64,000 nucleotides of DNA from Chloroflexota bacterium (GTDB taxonomy: Bacteria > Chloroflexota > Anaerolineae > Aggregatilineales > Phototrophicaceae), in assembly GCA_020161935.1 (NCBI GenBank), contig JAIUNI010000002.1, positions 372,001 through 436,000 on the forward strand. The letters are read 5' to 3'. The notes beneath the pieces are model-generated. The model was not told the DNA's origin. It saw only the letters and a program-made list of their open reading frames with translations, and did not search any database. Shown piece by piece: positions 62,667 through 64,000 of the stretch; position 1 is the stretch's first letter, and each line of letters starts with the position of its first letter. A program made the position numbers and the translations under genes.

Positions 62667-63018
62667 CGTTTTATGTCGGAAATGTCGTCAGTGTCGGAAG
62701 AGAGTTATCAGTTCAATACAAATGCGAGTCGCCAAGTACGCCAAGATAAACAGAGAACGCCAAGGGGGATGTGGTTGTTAAGATGCGATTAGGTTTGCTA
62801 GGTGAGGGTTTGTCAGCGCCACTTCCGGCCCTACGACCAGCCCTTTCAATAGCATAAGCGATATGGAGACGTTTAGGGTGAACATTTGTCAGAACATTTG
62901 GTCACTTTTACGCCGTGTTGGCGCTAACTTTTCAGGGGAGGAAATGGTGAGTGAAGTTGGTGTAAGGTTGGAAAATGGTTTGCCGACAAACCTGATTCAA
63001 ACGTAGGAAATAATAAGT
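62533..63018 (+). repeat. Dispersed modular intergenic element, copy C
   Basis: Blocks run in the same order as copies A and B: TTCAAAATGTTGC, CATTTGAGCGAGCAATGATG, GCTGTTGATGCTGTTG, AACAGAGAACGCCAAGGG, GGTTGTTAAGATGCG, the invariant 35-bp core at 62876-62910, GGTTGGAAAATGGTT and ATTCAAACGTAGGAAATAAT. Copy C is plus-oriented. No convincing ORF is present. Confidence 0.8.
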
Positions 63019-63222
63019 CTATAGTCGACAGTCTTTAGTCAATAGATCCATGCAAAGACATCCGTGCGGTCCAGTCGGTCACAAGGATATTTGTCAGGGT
63101 TGAAATAGGGGTTTTGTGAAGAATTTCATCGAAAAACGCTGTGAAAAGTAGGCTTTTGACGTAAAAAATGGCAAAAATAGCGTCAGAATCATGATTTTTA
63201 TCCAGTTTTCATATTGGTTCTA

Positions 63223-63251
63223 TTGGAAATTTGGAAGTGGTATGCTATTCT
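63223..63251 (+). promoter_or_regulatory. Promoter upstream of the 36-codon ORF
   Basis: TTGGAA (63223-63228), a 17-bp spacer and TATTCT (63246-63251) lie 42 bp before the small ORF. Confidence 0.55.
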
Positions 63252-63293
63252 GACTGACGTTGCCAAGAACAAAATGAATTTGAGCAATCCAAG

Positions 63294-63404
63294 ATGAAAC
63301 TTGCCGTGATGCGTCCTATGCAGTGCTTAAACGCTTGTCGTATGTGTCCCACACATACTACAGTGATGTTTGCACGCATGGCGAAAGCAAGTCCGACTGA
63401 GTAA
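63294..63404 (+). CDS. 36-residue Cys/Met-rich small ORF ending just before a terminator
   Basis: ATG 63294 to TAA 63404 encodes a peptide with six Met, three Cys and many basic residues (RPMQCLNACRMCPTHTTVMF). It sits between a plausible promoter (63223-63251) and a strong terminator (63433-63464), forming its own short transcript of about 200 nt. It could be a leader peptide controlling the permease genes, a small functional peptide, or part of a non-coding RNA. The ribosome site is weak. I do not recognise it. Confidence 0.4.
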   Translation: MKLAVMRPMQCLNACRMCPTHTTVMFARMAKASPTE

Positions 63405-63432
63405 TTCCTCTCAATACCGGTACGACTCTAAC

Positions 63433-63464
63433 AGCCCCGTCGCAAACAACGATGGGGCTTTTTG
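63433..63464 (+). terminator. Strong intrinsic terminator or attenuator before the permease
   Basis: A 10-bp stem (AGCCCCGTCG at 63433-63442 with 63450-63459, one G-T pair, loop CAAACAA) is followed by TTTTTG. It lies 29 bp after the small ORF and 40 bp before the permease ATG. Confidence 0.85.
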
Positions 63465-63503
63465 TTTGTCTGTGATGTTGTTATGTCTGTGAGTGTGTTT
63501 TGA

Positions 63504-64000
63504 ATGGCGAATTATCTGGTACGCCGCCTGTTACAAGCGATCCCACTGCTGTTGGTCATCTCGATATTGACCTTCCTCATTGTGGAAATCGCGCCGGGTG
63601 ACGCGGCACAAATGTATATCGATCCAGATCGGGGTTCTGATCCGGCTTATATTCAGCAGGTTCGTACGAGTTTAGGGTTGGACGAGCCGTTTTACGTGCG
63701 CTATGTGTCGTGGTTGGGCAAGACGATTACCGGCGACTGGGGCTTTTCGCTCCGCACCCGCCGCGCCGTCACCCTCGAAGTCGGCGACCGGCTGCCGAAC
63801 ACCATCCTACTCAGCGGTACAGCGTTATTTATTTCCTTCGTACTAGCTGTTCCCATCGGCGTGATCTCGGCGGTCAAGCGTTACACGGCGATTGACTACA
63901 CCCTGACGACACTCTCGCTGGTGGGCATTTCCGTACCGATCTTCTGGGTGGCGCTGCTGCTACTTCAGGTCTTTGCTATTCAGCTCGATTGGGTGCCGGC
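63504..64000 (+). CDS. ABC transporter permease, dipeptide/oligopeptide (DppB/OppB) type (partial)
   Basis: The first 165 residues run to the right edge. The N-terminus (YLVRRLLQAIPLLLVISILT) and the outer loop (EIAPGDAAQMYIDPDRG; RTSLGLDEPFYVRYVSWLGK; GDWGFSLRTRRAV) match the DppB/OppB N-terminal permease signature, followed by the BPD_transp_1 membrane domain. It would be one of two permeases of a peptide or nickel importer; partner genes should lie beyond the window. The start lacks a strong ribosome site. Confidence 0.9.
   Translation, partial: MANYLVRRLLQAIPLLLVISILTFLIVEIAPGDAAQMYIDPDRGSDPAYIQQVRTSLGLDEPFYVRYVSWLGKTITGDWGFSLRTRRAVTLEVGDRLPNTILLSGTALFISFVLAVPIGVISAVKRYTAIDYTLTTLSLVGISVPIFWVALLLLQVFAIQLDWVP

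Overview
The window looks like a chromosomal segment of a Chloroflexota bacterium, probably Anaerolineae-like. This is an inference from gene content. Supporting signs are a TM0106-type RecB-like nuclease, secreted proteins with LysM or SH3 modules and long Thr/Pro linkers, a DUF3352 protein, a circularly permuted ATP-grasp/alpha-E/transglutaminase locus, a RhaI-type rhamnose isomerase under a DeoR regulator, and many palindromic intergenic repeats. No rRNA, tRNA, CRISPR array or complete transposon was seen.

Layout: 1-1806 holds the N-terminal part of a MauG-like di-heme peroxidase fused to a parallel beta-helix (runs off the left edge). 1963-3686 is a KhtTU-type K+/H+ antiporter operon. 4021-6576 has a secreted DUF3352 protein and a zinc-ribbon/FHA protein. 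6642-15162 is a six-gene minus-strand operon: GT2, small EamA-like flippase, FAD-dependent mutase/oxidoreductase, GT39-like transferase, and two tandem paralogous surface proteins with N,N-dimethylformamidase-beta-like domains and identical membrane anchors. 15564-20682 holds the ATP-grasp, alpha-E and transglutaminase genes with dps, a SecD-head-only protein and a 77-residue protein. 20683-21684 is a repeat-rich gap. 21685-25392 has DUF1801, a tyrosine recombinase, Trm112-like, methyltransferase and DUF5946 genes. 25541-27682 pairs a di-heme NorC-like cytochrome with a degenerate haem-copper-oxidase-like membrane protein. 28027-32951 has LysM, Ala-repeat, GyrI-like and SH3/Thr-Pro proteins. 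32952-34520 is a second repeat-rich gap.

34521-42154 is mostly small-molecule-sensing and regulatory genes (GyrI-like, MerR, AraC+VOC, TetR/P450), with a four-repeat secreted protein and a phosphorylase-like enzyme. 42155-47641 carries a histidine kinase, HolB, an ECF sigma/anti-sigma pair and topoisomerase IB. 48857-52462 is a polysaccharide-type cluster (two glycosyltransferases, two methyltransferases). 53476-55578 is the DeoR/rhaI pair. 55654-57573 has a STAS-like protein, a HAD phosphatase and a DUF433/DUF5615 toxin-antitoxin pair. 57671-62170 has a TM0106 nuclease, a beta-propeller, a response regulator, a TPR protein and a DinB protein. 62171-63293 is a third repeat-rich gap. The window ends in a 36-codon ORF with its own promoter and terminator, then the start of a peptide-type ABC permease.

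The most unexpected signals are non-coding. Three distant gaps (21121-21645, 33131-33775, 62533-63018) share a co-linear modular element with an invariant 35-bp core. Among coding regions the best candidate for an undescribed system is the 6642-15162 operon, which reads as a lipid-carrier-dependent surface glycosylation cassette encoded together with its two putative anchored client proteins.
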